NCBI GenBank assembly: GCA_019426215.1
Contig: CM033399.1
Location: forward strand, 25,181,022-25,245,021
Length of the DNA: 64,000 bases
Source of the DNA: Buddleja alternifolia
Lineage: Eukaryota; Streptophyta; Magnoliopsida; Lamiales; Scrophulariaceae
Direction: 5' to 3'
Position 1 is the stretch's first letter. Each line of letters begins with the position of its first letter. The notes under the pieces were generated by a model, which saw only the letters and a list, made by a program, of their open reading frames with translations, made no database searches and was not told where the DNA came from. Of the stretch, positions 10,302-23,004 are shown piece by piece. A program made the position numbers and the translations under genes.

Positions 10302-12290
10302 TCCTATATATTTTCTCCTCAAAGAACTGGCTAACTGATGGAGTTGATCATTAAATATTGGACGAAATTCTTACGTGGGACCAAATGTGAGAAAAGAAAG
10401 TTATGAGATATAATATGAGAATCTCGTAACGAATGAGATCAAAATCGAAAAAGGTCAAACATATGAGACCAAAAATACAATTTCCCTAATAAAAATGAAT
10501 AAATAAATCAATTAATATGTTAACCATTATCTTATGTTTTTAAATTTATTTTTTTGAAATAGACATAATCGTCCACGCATCGTGCGTGTGCACCTTATAG
10601 TTGATTAAAACTTAAAAAGTAAAAGCATTAAGCCTTCTTCCTTGATTACAAAAAGAATATGGAACACAGTTTATGAGCTCAATCGGCTAAATTAACTAAA
10701 TCATAATAAAATAAGATAAATAAACTAATATAAAGAATCAAGTTGCTCAATCTCGTGTCATTTTGATAGGACTTCATTAAAAATATTTAAAAATAATAAA
10801 TAACACTACTATACATACTATTTCTTTACCTATTGCAATTCAACATCTATTTGTATTTCCATTGTAGTGTACTAATAAAATAATATAAGTAGTTGTTGTT
10901 GACATATATAATTTATTTTTATTATTTGACTATTTTGCCATTAAAAATTTGAATTATATGTGGATATATTAGGTACATCGAAAGTTTCAAAAAATCACCC
11001 ATACTTTTATAATAGAAGAGATAGAGATATAGATAACATCTGTATTCTATACATCGTTTTTTATGACCTTGTTATAAAGAGAGAAGTTTTTATATTACGA
11101 ATCATTGTTTTTGCTGGGGGTCAAACTAAATAAATGTAACAATTTCAATCATTTGTTGATATATCAACCCTAGTCAGTTAAATACGGGATGATAAATATT
11201 CGGTCTTTAATATGTAAGAGTATTTTATAAATTTTTATTGAAAGTTACGGTGAAAAAATCTGCTAAAAAATACGGTAATGGAAAATGAACGGAATAATAC
11301 TCATATGGGTAAAATATGAATAAAAATAAATTATTCGGGAGTAAAAATACGGTTTATTTTCATATTATTTTGTAAAAGTATATTGATTGTTTCTTGCTTT
11401 TATATTATTAAATAAAATATTTTATATGAATCACTAGTTGACAATAATTAATATTTTGATAAATTATTAATATTTTTGTGTTTAAGTAGTATAATATTCA
11501 ATTAATAATTTTAATATATTTTTGTTTTATAAATAAAATTAATATTTTTTGGTCAAATATAGAGTATTGTCGGTAAGTATAATACGGGATATGTAAAATA
11601 GTATATTAAACGGTTCAACTCAAAAGTACGAGTATTATTTATTACGTTCAAAAAGTATACGGAAAACGGAAATGCGTACGTGTTTTATATAGGTATAATA
11701 CGAGTTTTAACTAATAGATATATCAATTTTTGTATTTTTCAAAGAAAAATTCTTGTTCGAAAGCGATTTGTTTTAACCTATACGAAGATATTTGTCAAGT
11801 AATTAAGTGGATGTATTATGAAATTCATTATATTTATATTATATATGTGAGTAGTATTTATATTATATATATATATGAGTAGTATATTACATCAAATATA
11901 ATTATTTTATTTTTTAATAATATATGACGACAATCACATACTGTTATTGTACATTTCAATACATAATACACAAACTTTACCATATTTTCAGATAAATTTT
12001 TCTCACTTTTTATTTGCTAAACATAAGACCTTTTTTTTTTTTTTGGATAATTTCTGCTGAACATAAAACGAAAGACGAACATCCCCCATCCTGTATATTT
12101 GCCACGTTTGCACTTACACACGAATACACACACACACACATATTATATATATATATATATATCTATATATATGTATATGTATGTACATATGTGTGTGTCC
12201 TGATTCAATGCCCTTTGTTGTCCAACTCGGTTTGTGATAACTACGAACTTCTTCATCAATTCTAAAGAGAACCCCATTTTAATTCTTCTC
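10302..12290. other. AT-rich intergenic stretch upstream of the glutathione peroxidase gene
   Basis: No gene is seen. 11,170-11,720 contains repeated ACGGGATA/ATACGGGTA-type strings that look like a decayed element. A (CA)n/(TA)n microsatellite lies at 12,120-12,180. The last few hundred bases should include the promoter and leader of the gene below. Confidence 0.5.
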
Positions 12291-12396
12291 GTTGGTAAGC
12301 GCCTTCTTTGTTTTCTCCCTCTCTCTCTCTCTCTGGATCTTAAGCTCGATTTATGTGTTGTTTAGCTTCCTCTGATTTTAATGTTTGTAGAACAAG

Positions 12397-14332
12397 ATGG
12401 CCAGCCAGTCAAACCAGCCTCCTCAATCAATACATGAATTCAGTGTTAAGGTATCCTCTTATAATTTGGTACATGTATTTTTGTTATGGATCTTGAATTC
12501 TTGATTCGATGAATGGAAAGAAATATGATATCACTTCGATGCGCTCTCACAACGACAATGGTTCTTCTCCTTGATTAGGTTTTTGTTCCTGTACGTCCAA
12601 AACATGCTATTTCTTCTTTCAATTCTTTTGCAATTTTAGTTAGCAGTTTACTAACTAGCATTACTGTATTTATTTTTTTGTCTATAATAAATTAGATGGT
12701 TTGGATTGCTTTTGCATCTGAAACTTTATGATTGCAGGATGCTAAGGGGAACGATGTTAATTTGGGTATTTACAAGGGCAAGGTCCTCCTCATTGTCAAT
12801 GTTGCATCCCAGTGGTATGTCTCGGCTTCTCTCAATGCTATGTTTTCTTCTGCTTTCTTTAATGACTATAACTTCATTTCTGTTTATTGGCCTGATCAAG
12901 TTTTTCTTGCTCATTCATTTTTTCAGTATAGTGGCTTACAATCTGAAGTAGCTTTATCATTTTGTCTCAAGTCCAGTGTTTTAAAAGGCGTTCTTGGGGC
13001 TCGCCCCACATTTTTTCATTATAGTGGCTTCCAATGTGAATTAGCTTTATCACTTAGTCTTAAGTGACTTAACTCAACTGAATATATACTCATGCGTGCG
13101 TTGTGTTTGGGAGCAACTTCACATGAAATTACTATTTCTAGTTTTTGTTGTTAATAGTTGACAACAATTTTTATGTAACTTATGCTTTGATATGGTGATA
13201 TGTATACTTACATTTCCTTCTCTTTAAGCAAATATATCATATAATTTTGTTGTCTGCTTCAGTGGCCTGGCCAATTCTAACTACACCGAGTTGGCAGAAT
13301 TATACAAGAAATACAAGGATCAAGGTTTGATTTAGTTTATGTTTCTTTGTTTTTGCTTATTGCATTTACTTGCTTACACGAAGGACTATTTCCATTCTTA
13401 AGCAACTAATATGATTTTTCTTTCCTCTTATTCATTTGAAGCATGAAAATCTAATTAGCAAGTTTATGATCTTTGCAACCTTATATCAGTTCCTGATACT
13501 ATATAATTTGACGACACTCGGTTGCGCATTTCTACTTTTGTCCTTTTGGAGGGGTGGGGTGAGTGCGATGTAGTGTGCTTTACGGATTGGCTTTTGAGAA
13601 TCTGAGCATGATCGATTAATAACCATTTGGCTATTGCTTAGGATTGGAGATATTGGCATTTCCATGCAATCAGTTTGGCTCACAAGAGCCAGGCACCAAT
13701 GAAGAAATTCAAGAATTTGCTTGCACTCGCTTTAAAGCCGAGTATCCCATCTTCGATAAGGTGAGATTTATAAGGAGAGATTATTTGTAATATTTTCCAG
13801 CTTATCACTTGTTCAAAATACCTAGACCATGATTATTACGTCCTTCCATCTTTCCTAGTGTATTAGCTAAACAATTTTTGTTATTATTTCCTTTTCCTCC
13901 TTAAGCGGTTCGCAATTTCACTTCTTGTGTACGTCTTACATTGATGCCTTAGTCATTGATTAGAAGTTTCACTCTTTATGTCTGGATTTATTGAGAGACC
14001 GTGAAAGAAAATCATGTTTTACTGACTTAGGTTGACGTAAACGGTTCTGATGCTGCACCAGTATACAAGTTCATGAAGTCGGTCAAAGGTAGTCTGTTTG
14101 GGGACAATGTTAAATGGAACTTCTCGAAATTCCTTGTTGATAAAGAGGGTCAAGTTGTTGACCGCTACGCTCCCACCACATCTCCTCTAAGCATAGAGGT
14201 AAAGTATCCGTAATGTTGTTTTCAGTTCTCGACTAAATAAGAAAAGGTTATATCATATGATAGCTGAGAAATCTCTGCTTTTCTTGTATCTCTTTGCAGA
14301 AGGATATAAAGAAACTCCTGGGTAAAGCCTAA
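12397..14332 (+). CDS. Phospholipid-hydroperoxide glutathione peroxidase, Cys type (170 aa, six coding exons)
   Basis: Exons: 12397-12450, 12738-12814, 13263-13324, 13642-13760, 14031-14198, 14300-14332. All introns are GT-AG and total coding length is 513 nt. The product reduces lipid and H2O2 peroxides; plant members use thioredoxin. The tetrad is C44 (VASQCGL), Q79, W133 and N134 (KWNFSKF). C92 (FACTRF) is the expected resolving Cys and C73 lies in FPCNQFG. The C44 codon is TGT, split TG|T by intron 2, so it is cysteine and not selenocysteine. There is no N-terminal extension, so a cytosolic isoform is likely, although an alternative upstream exon cannot be excluded. A 5' UTR intron (about 12295-12390, with a CT repeat) ends six bases before the ATG. 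This is a single-copy-looking host gene, converging on the AHL gene. Confidence 0.95.
12915..13066 (+). repeat. Intron 2 tandem duplication in the glutathione peroxidase gene
   Basis: Two copies of about 55 bp (12915-12972 and 13010-13066) share ATAGTGGCTT and TAGCTTTATCA. They are separated by AGTGTTTTAAAAGGCG, a string seen in plant dispersed repeats. Confidence 0.7.
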
Positions 14333-15570
14333 TCACTGGAACAGTCCTGTTTGTTGTCCGGCTGGAAATAATCATTCCATAAAGGATTTATATTGGAATG
14401 AGCTTTATGTTTAAGACCTTTTACTTGATGTACTCCAATAAGACCTTTGTTAAATTTCACATTGTAAATCATGATGCACTCTCTATAGTCTATGGTCGTT
14501 GCAAGTTATTTTCTTTAGGTTATGTTTTCAAAAGCCGTTTTCTATTTCCTATATTTTATATTTTCTGAAAATTTACATTCTACACTACGACCCATTTTCA
14601 ATACAAAATTACTTTTTCTCAAATTCACTTTTACATTTTTGTATATAATTATCAATTCAATTATGTTCTACCCTATTTCTTATCAATAATTACATACTCC
14701 AACCTTCATCTTTTTCCACCTGTTTTAATGATTTTTTAATAACATAATCATTATTAAGATAACTAGGTCAATTGTTGTTATACATCTTACGCTAAGAAAG
14801 TAAAACTTGAATCGATGCATTTCACTAATTCCAAGTTCCAAAATTTCCTAAAAACATAACCAAATGCTATTAATAACCAGCCATTTCCACATGAATACAA
14901 GCAGTACACATTTCCCAGATAGCCCAAATATTGTAGTTAATATATTTTTTCGTGTTAATTCTTTTTGGATCAACATCGTTCCTTATTCAGTTACGAACTA
15001 CATAGGAGAATTTGCTCTTTCTGGAGAGTCCCACAGAGCTTGGTTTGATGCTCTCGTAATAAAAGGACATCTGCGCATGTCACTCTTTCTTACATGAGCT
15101 CATAAATAATTGTAACACATGTTCCAGACTGAAAAATCCATGTTAAAATTACATTGTCAAAGAGATTCATGTTAGGTTTCTCGCCACAACAGATAATGGA
15201 GAAGCTGAGAAATCCCACTGATTTACTAGACGTCAAAAAAACTCACCTAATACAGATTCCCGACAACCATAATATTTCCTACCATCATTGCTACATCTCA
15301 ATAACCTAGAAGTGAAACATTGTCACAGGATGTTAGCACAACCCACCATCTACAAGGTGAGCAGGCTGATCAGATCCCTGGCATGTCACATTTACAACAA
15401 CACATATATACAAAATCCCGTCAAATTGTGCCTATGGAGGCCTATCTCTTCAAAGCTAGTCCCGGAACAGTCACAATCATTAATATGTTGGAACCCACGT
15501 GGAGTCCAACATACACGGACGTTTGTGATCATGCCAGGACAGGACTTACCTAGGAATCACTTGTCTATCA
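14333..15570. other. Convergent intergenic region (two 3' UTRs)
   Basis: Holds the 3' ends of the glutathione peroxidase (+) and AHL (-) genes. It is AT-rich in the middle. No further gene, RNA gene or element boundary could be supported. Confidence 0.6.
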
Positions 15571-18263
15571 TCAACGACTCAGATCAATGTCTGTCTGGGA
15601 AATTTTTGCTTCTGGAGGCCAAACACTTGTTCCGGTATTAGGAGTAAGATTTTGACTAGGAGCACCACCACTAACTGGGATAATCGACTTCTCACCAGAT
15701 TGCTCTAACATATATTTTTCATCTTTTATTACAGATTCAGCTTTATTCTTCCCCTTGGTAGAAGTACCACCATATACAAAACTGCATGCAACCACCTGTA
15801 GAAAAAAGATTTTCATTGACATTATAATGGAAAAGAATAAGGGAATTTCAGGTGTGAAACAAGAGAGAAGAATATCAAATGTATACCTGCACTGGATTTG
15901 CTGCGATGAGCTTACCACCTATCGCACCACCAATTATATGGCCGTCAGGACTACAAACCGAAATGCTTATACCACCGGTTCGATCGCGGGGACCACCATT
16001 TTCATCAACCAAGTAAGAACCCGACAAGCAGAGTATCTCGAAACGGCCCTAAAAGAAATAACAAACCACATTAGTTCTATTCGACGCAATAAGTCATTAG
16101 TTCTCTGGTTTGCGAGTTACTCATAAGCATACTGCATTAACATTCAGATATAATTTGTTAGGAATGAATCAAAGCGATGGAATAATATTTAAAGTAAAAT
16201 CACACACAGAAGACGAGATTTACGTGGTTCAGTAAATATCGCAAATGCTTACGTCCACACATGCACTATAGATTCTTATTGGTTTCAAAGGTACAGATTA
16301 CAAGAGACAAGAGACAGATGCAATCTATTCTAATTGGAGTCTAGGATACAATGAAATAGCAAAATACCCAATCAAAGTTCGACCGGCGAGCAAGGGTCCT
16401 TTTTATCAGACTCAACAATCCCACTATAGTCATGTATAATTAAATTCTTAATGTAGACACAATTTCAAGATGTACTGCAAGAACCATAAAATGAGCAAGT
16501 GATAGATATAAGCTAAAGCAAGGTAATCAAACGATGGTAGTAAACTGATGATCATAAAACATGAAACTATATCACATTAGTTAAGAAAACAAATAGGTTA
16601 CAAATTATAATACCATTAAACCTTCGTGGCATTTATTCAAGCACTTCCAGATCTAATTAAGGCAAACAGATTGCATGGATTTATTTAACATAACTATGCA
16701 AGGAAAATAAATAGATTAGTAGTGCTTCAAAGTTTAACCTCATATGTGACACTGCCACCAGAAGTGGTAGGTTGGCGTAATGTTAGGGCAGAAACTGATC
16801 CGTTGGCTGATAATATGCATAAAGCTCTCGACCTCTGTTGTGCAAATGCCAGTATTTTTGCTGCAACATCCTGTCAGAGAGAGCAATTAATACTTCTCTT
16901 GCCACACTATAGGTCAATTGACACAAGTTTACAAAAGTTAACAATTTTCAAATAATCAGCATACGGGCCTAAAATGAGCAAAATATGAAGGAGCGTATTA
17001 AGAAAAATGTAACTTCGTAAGAATAGCAGTATGTATCAAAACTAAGGCTCGACAAAATATTTTATCACCGAAATTGTCTCAATTAAGAATAAGATCTGTG
17101 TGAGGGGTAATTTTGGCGTTCATTTTGTTTTCAATGGAGAGATAAAATTCATATAACTTATCAGAACCAGCAATCATGAGGGGTGCGGGACGTGTAAGGT
17201 TGTGGATGACCACAATTAAGATGATTGTGGAGACACAAGGTGAAATGTACCTCTCCAACTCCAACGTGCAATACATGTGGCGTAAAGGCTAACCCCGCTG
17301 AGCTGTTCATCCATTCACCTGATCAAACAAAGACCTTTCAAGAACCTAATATGGATTTCTCACAGATATAGAACATAGAGAATCCACAAAACTGTACAGT
17401 GTAATATGGGTGGGCGTGGGGGCTGGGAAATTGAAGCATTCAACAATACAGAGTGTCACTATATGAATACCGAAAGTAAAGAATCAGACATTGCTATCAT
17501 GAATCTCGATATCACTATCAAGGCCTACTTTAGTGGCTTTCACAACAAAACGCCAATTCTTTAATGAAATAAGTCTAAAACGAAAAGCAAACACGAAATT
17601 AGAATCTCACTGAAGTACTAACAACAATTCCACCGCAAAACTCATCAGAATTGTACATATAATCATTCATTTACACCTTTAATTGTTACATTAACCATTG
17701 AGAGATTATTATGAAAGAAAGATAATTCATAATCACAGGCTATTTCCACACACATTTCAGATTTAAAACCCATAATCAACTCGAACTCAACACTTACCAA
17801 GAGGGGCCAGCTTCTGCTTCCACCCACTCCCGGGCGGCCGCCCTCTCCTCACCTTTTCGCCCGAGCTGAGCGCCTCAGAGGAAGGCGTGGGGGCCGACAT
17901 GGGAGACAATTTCAAAGACGTTTTAGCTCCATCAGGGCCATATTTCCTGGGCCTACCCCTCTTCTTCTTCACCGTCTCCCCGCCCGACGACATACTAGGA
18001 ACTATAGCCATGCTCGTGCCATGAGGGAAATTGGGAGATGGGTTCTCAACATGGAATGGTGCTCCATTACCAGCGCCACCAGTGGGGCCCACACTGGGCT
18101 GCTGCATAGAAATGTTGGGGTTTGAAATAGTCTTGAATACGGGTGGGCTGTGCATTCCACCGCCACCGTGGACATTCGGGCCAGGGCCTGAACTGCCTAT
18201 CCCTCCTCTACTGAAGTAAAATGAAGCTGACCCGGGTAATGACATTCCTTCTCTTCCATCCAT
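15571..18263 (-). CDS. AT-hook motif nuclear-localized (AHL) protein, 350 aa, five coding exons
   Basis: Exons on the - strand: 18263-17798, 17318-17251, 16870-16739, 16048-15887, 15795-15571. All junctions are GT-AG and in frame (1053 nt with stop). Residues 1-95 are a low-complexity N-terminus starting MDGREGMSLPG. AT-hook 1 is KKKRGRPRKYGPDG (99-112) and AT-hook 2 is RRGRPPGSG (139-147). The PPC/DUF296 domain starts near residue 157 and contains GRFEIL (223-228), the motif needed for AHL-AHL interaction. The C-terminus ends DIDLSR. With two hooks it fits the multi-hook, intron-containing AHL class. These nuclear proteins bind the minor groove of AT-rich DNA, form complexes through PPC, and modulate transcription and chromatin. 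The start is the first ATG before the conserved MDGRE. Confidence 0.95.
16156..16434. mobile_element. Probable solo LTR inside AHL intron 3
   Basis: The insertion begins TGTTAGGAATG and contains GAGATTTACGTGGTTCAG and CTTACGTCCAC, strings typical of copia LTRs. It ends near GACTCAACA (16417) or a little beyond. TATAATT occurs just outside on both sides (16149-16155 and 16435-16441), but the right LTR end is not a clean CA, so the boundary is uncertain. It lies wholly within the intron. Confidence 0.5.
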
Positions 18264-18900
18264 GCATTTACTAGATACAAATTCACACTAAAGATCCAAA
18301 TTTTTTTCAAAGTATTAGCCCGCCCCCAATTTTTTAACCCTAAAACCGCAAATCTGAACTGACCTACCAAATAAATTACAGTAAAACCCTAGGAAATAAA
18401 TTAGAAGAAGAAATTGAAAAGCGAATACACAATTAGAACGCAAAAAGAACTGGAAAAGTCGAATTTTAAACAAGGGTTTTTCAAGAATTAAGGAAATTGG
18501 GAATTCAGGTTATAATAGGCTGTCAAAGGAACTGAAAAAGGTTGAATCTTGAGAGAGATGGAATACTTAAAAGCTTATTAATAATCTGAAAATGTGGAAA
18601 ATTCATAGCCTATCTATATCTAACCACGCAAAGTTTGAGCTGTAAAATTTGAACAGATTCTTCAACTGAAGCACTTGAAAGGGAGAAAAGAAGTGAGAAC
18701 ATGAAACCCTAGATTTGGAAAATGCGGAGAGAGAGAGACTGGAAAAGAGGGGAGGGGAGGGTGAAGACAAAAGTTGGATGAAATAAGAAAATGTGAAGAG
18801 GAGCTTTTGAATTAAAGTGAGGGCAGCAAGGCAGGGGAGGATGAGGGTACCCTTTTTCTCTTTTAGTAGGTAAATAAATTCAAGCAAGCAATAATTACTT
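18264..18900 (-). promoter_or_regulatory. AHL 5' leader and proximal promoter
   Basis: Contains the 5' UTR, probably with a leader intron. It includes AAGGGTTTTTCAAG and GGTTGAATCTTGAGA on the - strand. Closely similar strings recur upstream of the chimeric locus D ATG (63,330-63,395), which indicates shared ancestry of leader and promoter. Confidence 0.5.
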
Positions 18901-19253
18901 TGGGGGAGATGGAGGGGGATACTTCATATATAGATTCGGGAGTCTAACTCATAATATTAAAATATAATAAAAAATATATATATATATATATGATGGATCT
19001 TCCACATGTTTTAATACTATTTATAATGGATATTTATCCGGGAGTTGAACTCCCTGATCCACCAAATATCACCTAATTGGAAGGGGGTTCGGGCATGGGT
19101 AATTTTATGCCAAAATGAGTACAATAGTTCAATTGTAAATTTCGTGTTTATCTTTTTTACATAAATGTGTATCGAGACTGCATATAATACAATTTATTGT
19201 GTGAGAGAGATAGACAACATGATCATTGAACCCGATCTAATATAAATTTTTTC
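18901..19253. other. Intergenic, AT microsatellite
   Basis: Contains a (TA)n run at about 18,974-18,992. No gene or element ends are seen. Confidence 0.5.
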
Positions 19254-19626
19254 GGGATAATTGCATAAGACCCCGCTGTGATATGTAAAACCTGCGCCAA
19301 ACTCCCCCGTGTTAATGTTTTTGCGAATCACCCCCTTATGTTATTTTTTATTCTATATATTTCCCCTTTTTTGATTTTTTTTTAGTATTTTTTCCATCAT
19401 AAATGTTTTAAATCCAACACAAATTAAATTATTTAACTATTGCAAACATGTTTGGGACAAAAATGCATTTCGATTGACATTAATAATGAAAAAAAATACC
19501 AAAAAAAATCGAAAGGGGGAATGTGCAGCATAAAAAATAATACAAGGGGAGTGATTTGCAAAAAAATTAATATAGAAAATTTTGGCGCAGATTTTGCATA
19601 TCACAAGGGTCTTATGCAATTTTCCC
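19254..19626. mobile_element. Mutator-type MITE (GGGATAATTGCA family)
   Basis: The inverted ends are GGGATAATTGCATAAGACCC and GGGAAAATTGCATAAGACCC, and the arms continue inward for more than 100 bp. Flanks are AATTTTTTC (19245-19253) and AAATTTTTC (19627-19635), a near-perfect 9-bp duplication. No coding sequence; the short ORFs inside are palindrome artefacts. Confidence 0.85.
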
Positions 19627-19962
19627 AAATTTTTCGGATTCTTGTTGTAAGGATTTCTGACTCAAGACTTTGGAAACAATTGGGGTACAGTTGTGTTGTA
19701 TGCACCTTGACCTAAAGTACCAAACATGTCTTTATCTGAATAAAGCCTTGCTTGGCACACGGTAAAGCTAACGCAGTATGGACTGCAAATGTGATTTAAA
19801 TAAGTGTTTGACCATAATAATTGGACCTTTTGCAGTTGAAAAATGGTATTGAAGTCCAAATTTTCGGTATAATCAATTCTACAAGGACTAATTCTTAATT
19901 AATTATTCGATAGTTGAATCAAACTCGCCTGATACTACAAGCACGGTAATGAGTCCCGGGAA
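19627..19962. other. Short intergenic stretch
   Basis: No gene or repeat recognised between the MITE and the miniature LTR retrotransposon. Confidence 0.5.
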
Positions 19963-19967
19963 GGTTT

Positions 19968-21636
19968 TGTTAGATAATAGGGATAAATACAAAATGTCCC
20001 CTTGAACTATTCTTATTATCACATATACCCCCTAAACTTTAAAAGGTACCAAAATAGTCCATCGTGGAAATTTTTAAGCAATTCCAAATGCTTCAACTCA
20101 AACACAACCTTACGATATTTAAGCACCAAATAAACTTGGTTAATTCTTTTTTCATTGAACTTATATGATTTGTAAGAAAATACAAATATATTTAAATAGG
20201 ATTTGTTGGTTGATACAATTAAACAACTTATAACTGAATATGATACAGTTAGAAAACACAAATCTTCGTAGTTTAAATCTACAATTTGTTAATTGATAAT
20301 TAGTTAATTTTATTAATTTAAATTAAATATTTTGTTAATTTATAAATTATAAATTTATAGATTACAAGATGTAAATGATTTGTTAGTTGATAAGATTTAA
20401 TTAAAGAATATTTAAATAATTATAATAATTCTTCATAATTCTTGAATTAACATATTACAAGATTCAAATGATTTGTTAATTTTGAAGACTTAAATTGATA
20501 AGTTCATTTTTAAAAAAAATGAAGGAATCATCGGTTAAGTTAATATAGTGCTTAATATTGTAAGGTTGTGTTTGGATGAGAACATTTGGATTACTCATGA
20601 ATTTCCATAAGGGACCATTTTGGTACCTTTTAAAGTTTAAGGGGGTATATGCGATATTAGGGATAGTTCAGGGGGGCATTTTGTATTTAGCCGTAGATAA
20701 TATAATATTTTTCTATATGTTTCTAGTATTTACGTTAATTTAGGTTTCCTTATGTTTCATTGTATTTATCGTTTTCTTATTTATAGTTAGGTTTTCTTGT
20801 TTACCAAATATATTTATAAATATGTTGCTCAATAATACAAATTTCCTACGAGATTTTCTCTAATCTAACATGGTATCAGAGTCTTCGAGTCATGGTCTCT
20901 CGATCTCTCGTTTCCACTGCCATCATCAAGTCGCCGTCCCAGTCCCCTTATCTAGTTTAGTTTTTCTTTATTTATTTATTTTTTCTTTCTCCTATGGCCG
21001 CTGCCGCCACCAGCTTCTTCTCCCTTATCTCGTTTTCTCTTTTTTTGTTTTGTTTTCCTATATATGGTCGTCGCCGCCTTCTCTCTTTGGCCGCGGGCCA
21101 CCGTGCTTAACCGCTGCCGCACCACCTTCGGCCGCCGCCGTCGCCTTTAGTTTTGTTAGTTGCCGCCGCTCACCCTTGAAAAATGAGGATTTGGAGCCGC
21201 CGCCTTTTTATTTTATGTCGCTGTCTTCTCTCTTTGGCCGCGGGCCGCCGCGCTTAGCCACCGTCGCCTTTAATTTTGTTAATTGCTTCCGCTCACCCTT
21301 GGAAAACGAGGACTTGGAGCCGCCGCCGCCGCTTCTTAAGGCCGCCGCACCTTTTATCTTTGTCGCCGTCTTCTTCTCAAATTCTTTATGACCAGATTTT
21401 TTTGGTCCAGTCTCAATGTTCAAAACTCTCACGTTTCGACTGCAGGAAAGTGTTAGATAATATAATATCTTTCCATATGTTTCTAGTATTTATGTTAATT
21501 TAGGTTTCCTTATGTTTCATTGTATTTATCGTTTTCTTATTTATAGTTAGGTTTTCTAGTTTACCAAGTACATATATTTTTATAAATATGTTACTCAATA
21601 ATACAAGTTCCCTACGGAATTTTCTCTAATCTAACA
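19968..21636 (+). mobile_element. Miniature LTR retrotransposon (TRIM/small LARD-like) with both LTRs and TSD
   Basis: The 3' LTR is 21451-21636 (186 bp, TGTTAGATAATA...TCTAATCTAACA). The 5' LTR is 19968-19979 plus 20703-20870, split by a MITE. The target duplication GGTTT is at 19963-19967 and 21637-21641. The primer-binding site TGGTATCAGAGTC directly follows the 5' LTR and matches the initiator-Met tRNA type used by copia elements. The internal region is only about 580 bp and encodes no gag or pol. It is GC-rich and contains two copies of a block (from about 21,075 and 21,225) sharing TCTCTCTTTGGCCGCGGGCC and CTTGGAGCCGCCGCC. The element must have moved with enzymes supplied from elsewhere. 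Confidence 0.88.
19980..20693. mobile_element. Mutator-type MITE nested in the 5' LTR
   Basis: The long inverted ends (about 100 bp) start GGGATAAATACAAAATGTCC on the left; TAAATACAAAATGCCCC is the right-end complement. Both contain AAACTTTAAAAGGTACCAAA. TAGATAATA flanks both sides (19971-19979, 20694-20702). The target is the LTR itself, as the uninterrupted 3' LTR shows. Confidence 0.88.
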
Positions 21637-21641
21637 GGTTT

Positions 21642-21845
21642 CTGACCCTTATAAGCTCTATAATATTTTATATATGTTACTTTTATAAAAGTTCTATTGG
21701 ATGATTGCGATTGTTTGGATATAAGGTCTATAATAATTTATATATGTTGGATGATTGAGATTGTTTAGATATAGCCTCCTATGAATAACTATGTCAAGCA
21801 CAACAGTGGCAGCAATACTACTTAATCACCATGTTCATCTTTTAT
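21642..21845. other. Short AT-rich spacer with local repeats
   Basis: Contains a short duplication (ATAATTTTATATATGTT-type strings with GGATGATTG.GATTGTTT). No gene. Confidence 0.4.
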
Positions 21846-23004
21846 GGAGTAAAATGCAATTTGCAACCTGCAAAGTAGGGTTTTTGGTAGTTTCCACCCT
21901 CAAAAAAATTTAATTAATAGTTTACACCCTCAAAACCGAATCTATGGCAGGCCCTTTACAACTTTTAGGCAAAAGGCACAGTTGACCAAGAGTAAATCTG
22001 TCAAACTCCTTTATACATACATCTGCAATCTTATTTGTTAAAGTAGGGGGGGTTTAATTCATTTGCGATTGAAAATTTTTTTTTTAAAAAAAAAACTCAA
22101 GCTGGCTTGAATTTTGAAGCTCACCAACTCGATTTGAAAATTTTCTAACTTGATCACAAGGTTAAAATCAGAGTTGAGGTCCGCTCGACTCGAATTAAGC
22201 TTGAGCACATATACAAATAATATATGTATATGTGCATCTTATAAAAATAGCGTGCTAGTTGTAAAATTATATAACTACCAGTCATGATTTCTAAATAAAA
22301 ATCCAAAATTATAAGGATAATATGAATAATTCAGATTAAAAATAAAACTAAAAATAAGTCAATCGTATTATAGTTCTAAATATTCTCAATAGAGAAAAAA
22401 TACAAAGAAATAATGGGTGCTTCGACTTTCTAAAATTAAAATAAAGGAATTATAATTTACTGATATATTTTGATTGTGATCATTTGAAGTATTTTGAAAT
22501 TGTTATGTTATATTTTTATTTATATCACAAAATTAAAAATATTAAAGTTCCAAAATTAAGAGACCCAAGGTCGTCTTGAAGCTCAGCAAGCTAAGCCCAA
22601 GTTTTGATACAAAAGTTCGTTTAAATATCAAATTGAACTTAGAGTCTAAGCCCCCTTTGCTTGATTGATAGTAGTTTTTCCTTGTTTTACTAGATGTATT
22701 TTTTTTAGGATCTTGTTCAACTTACACCCATAATTTCTCTTAGATTAGGCAATTTATTTTGGAGGAGAGAGAAAGAGGAAGAAGGAGGGAGATTTCAGTT
22801 TTTATTTGAAGTCAATAGACCTCCTAAGGCAGAAAATAGATTTGCCCTCGGTCAAGTGTGGCATACAACTCTTTTAGCTGAAATATGTTGCGAGGGTGCA
22901 ACTTGCCATTGACTAAAGGATTGAGGGTCCAAAGTGTTAGTTTATTTATTCTAGGGTGGAAACAGTCAAAAATCATTCTTTATAGGGTGCAAAGTGCATT
23001 TTCC
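21846..23004. mobile_element. Non-autonomous DNA transposon, inverted ends GGA.TAAAATGCA
   Basis: The left end GGAGTAAAATGCAATTTGCA and the complement of the right end, GGAAAATGCACTTTGCACCC, form imperfect inverted repeats. Both lead into GTTTCCACCC. The flanking bases are similar (ATCTTTTAT and TCTCTATTA) but are not a clear duplication. The interior has no coding sequence. Confidence 0.55.

Noticed and set aside
12738..13324. Selenocysteine (TGA) at the peroxidase active site
   Set aside because: The spliced codon is TGT, Cys; the apparent CAGTGG reading exists only in unspliced DNA.
20870..21391. 173-codon ORF in the miniature LTR retrotransposon
   Set aside because: It starts in the primer-binding site and runs through GC-rich repeats; no gag or other domain.
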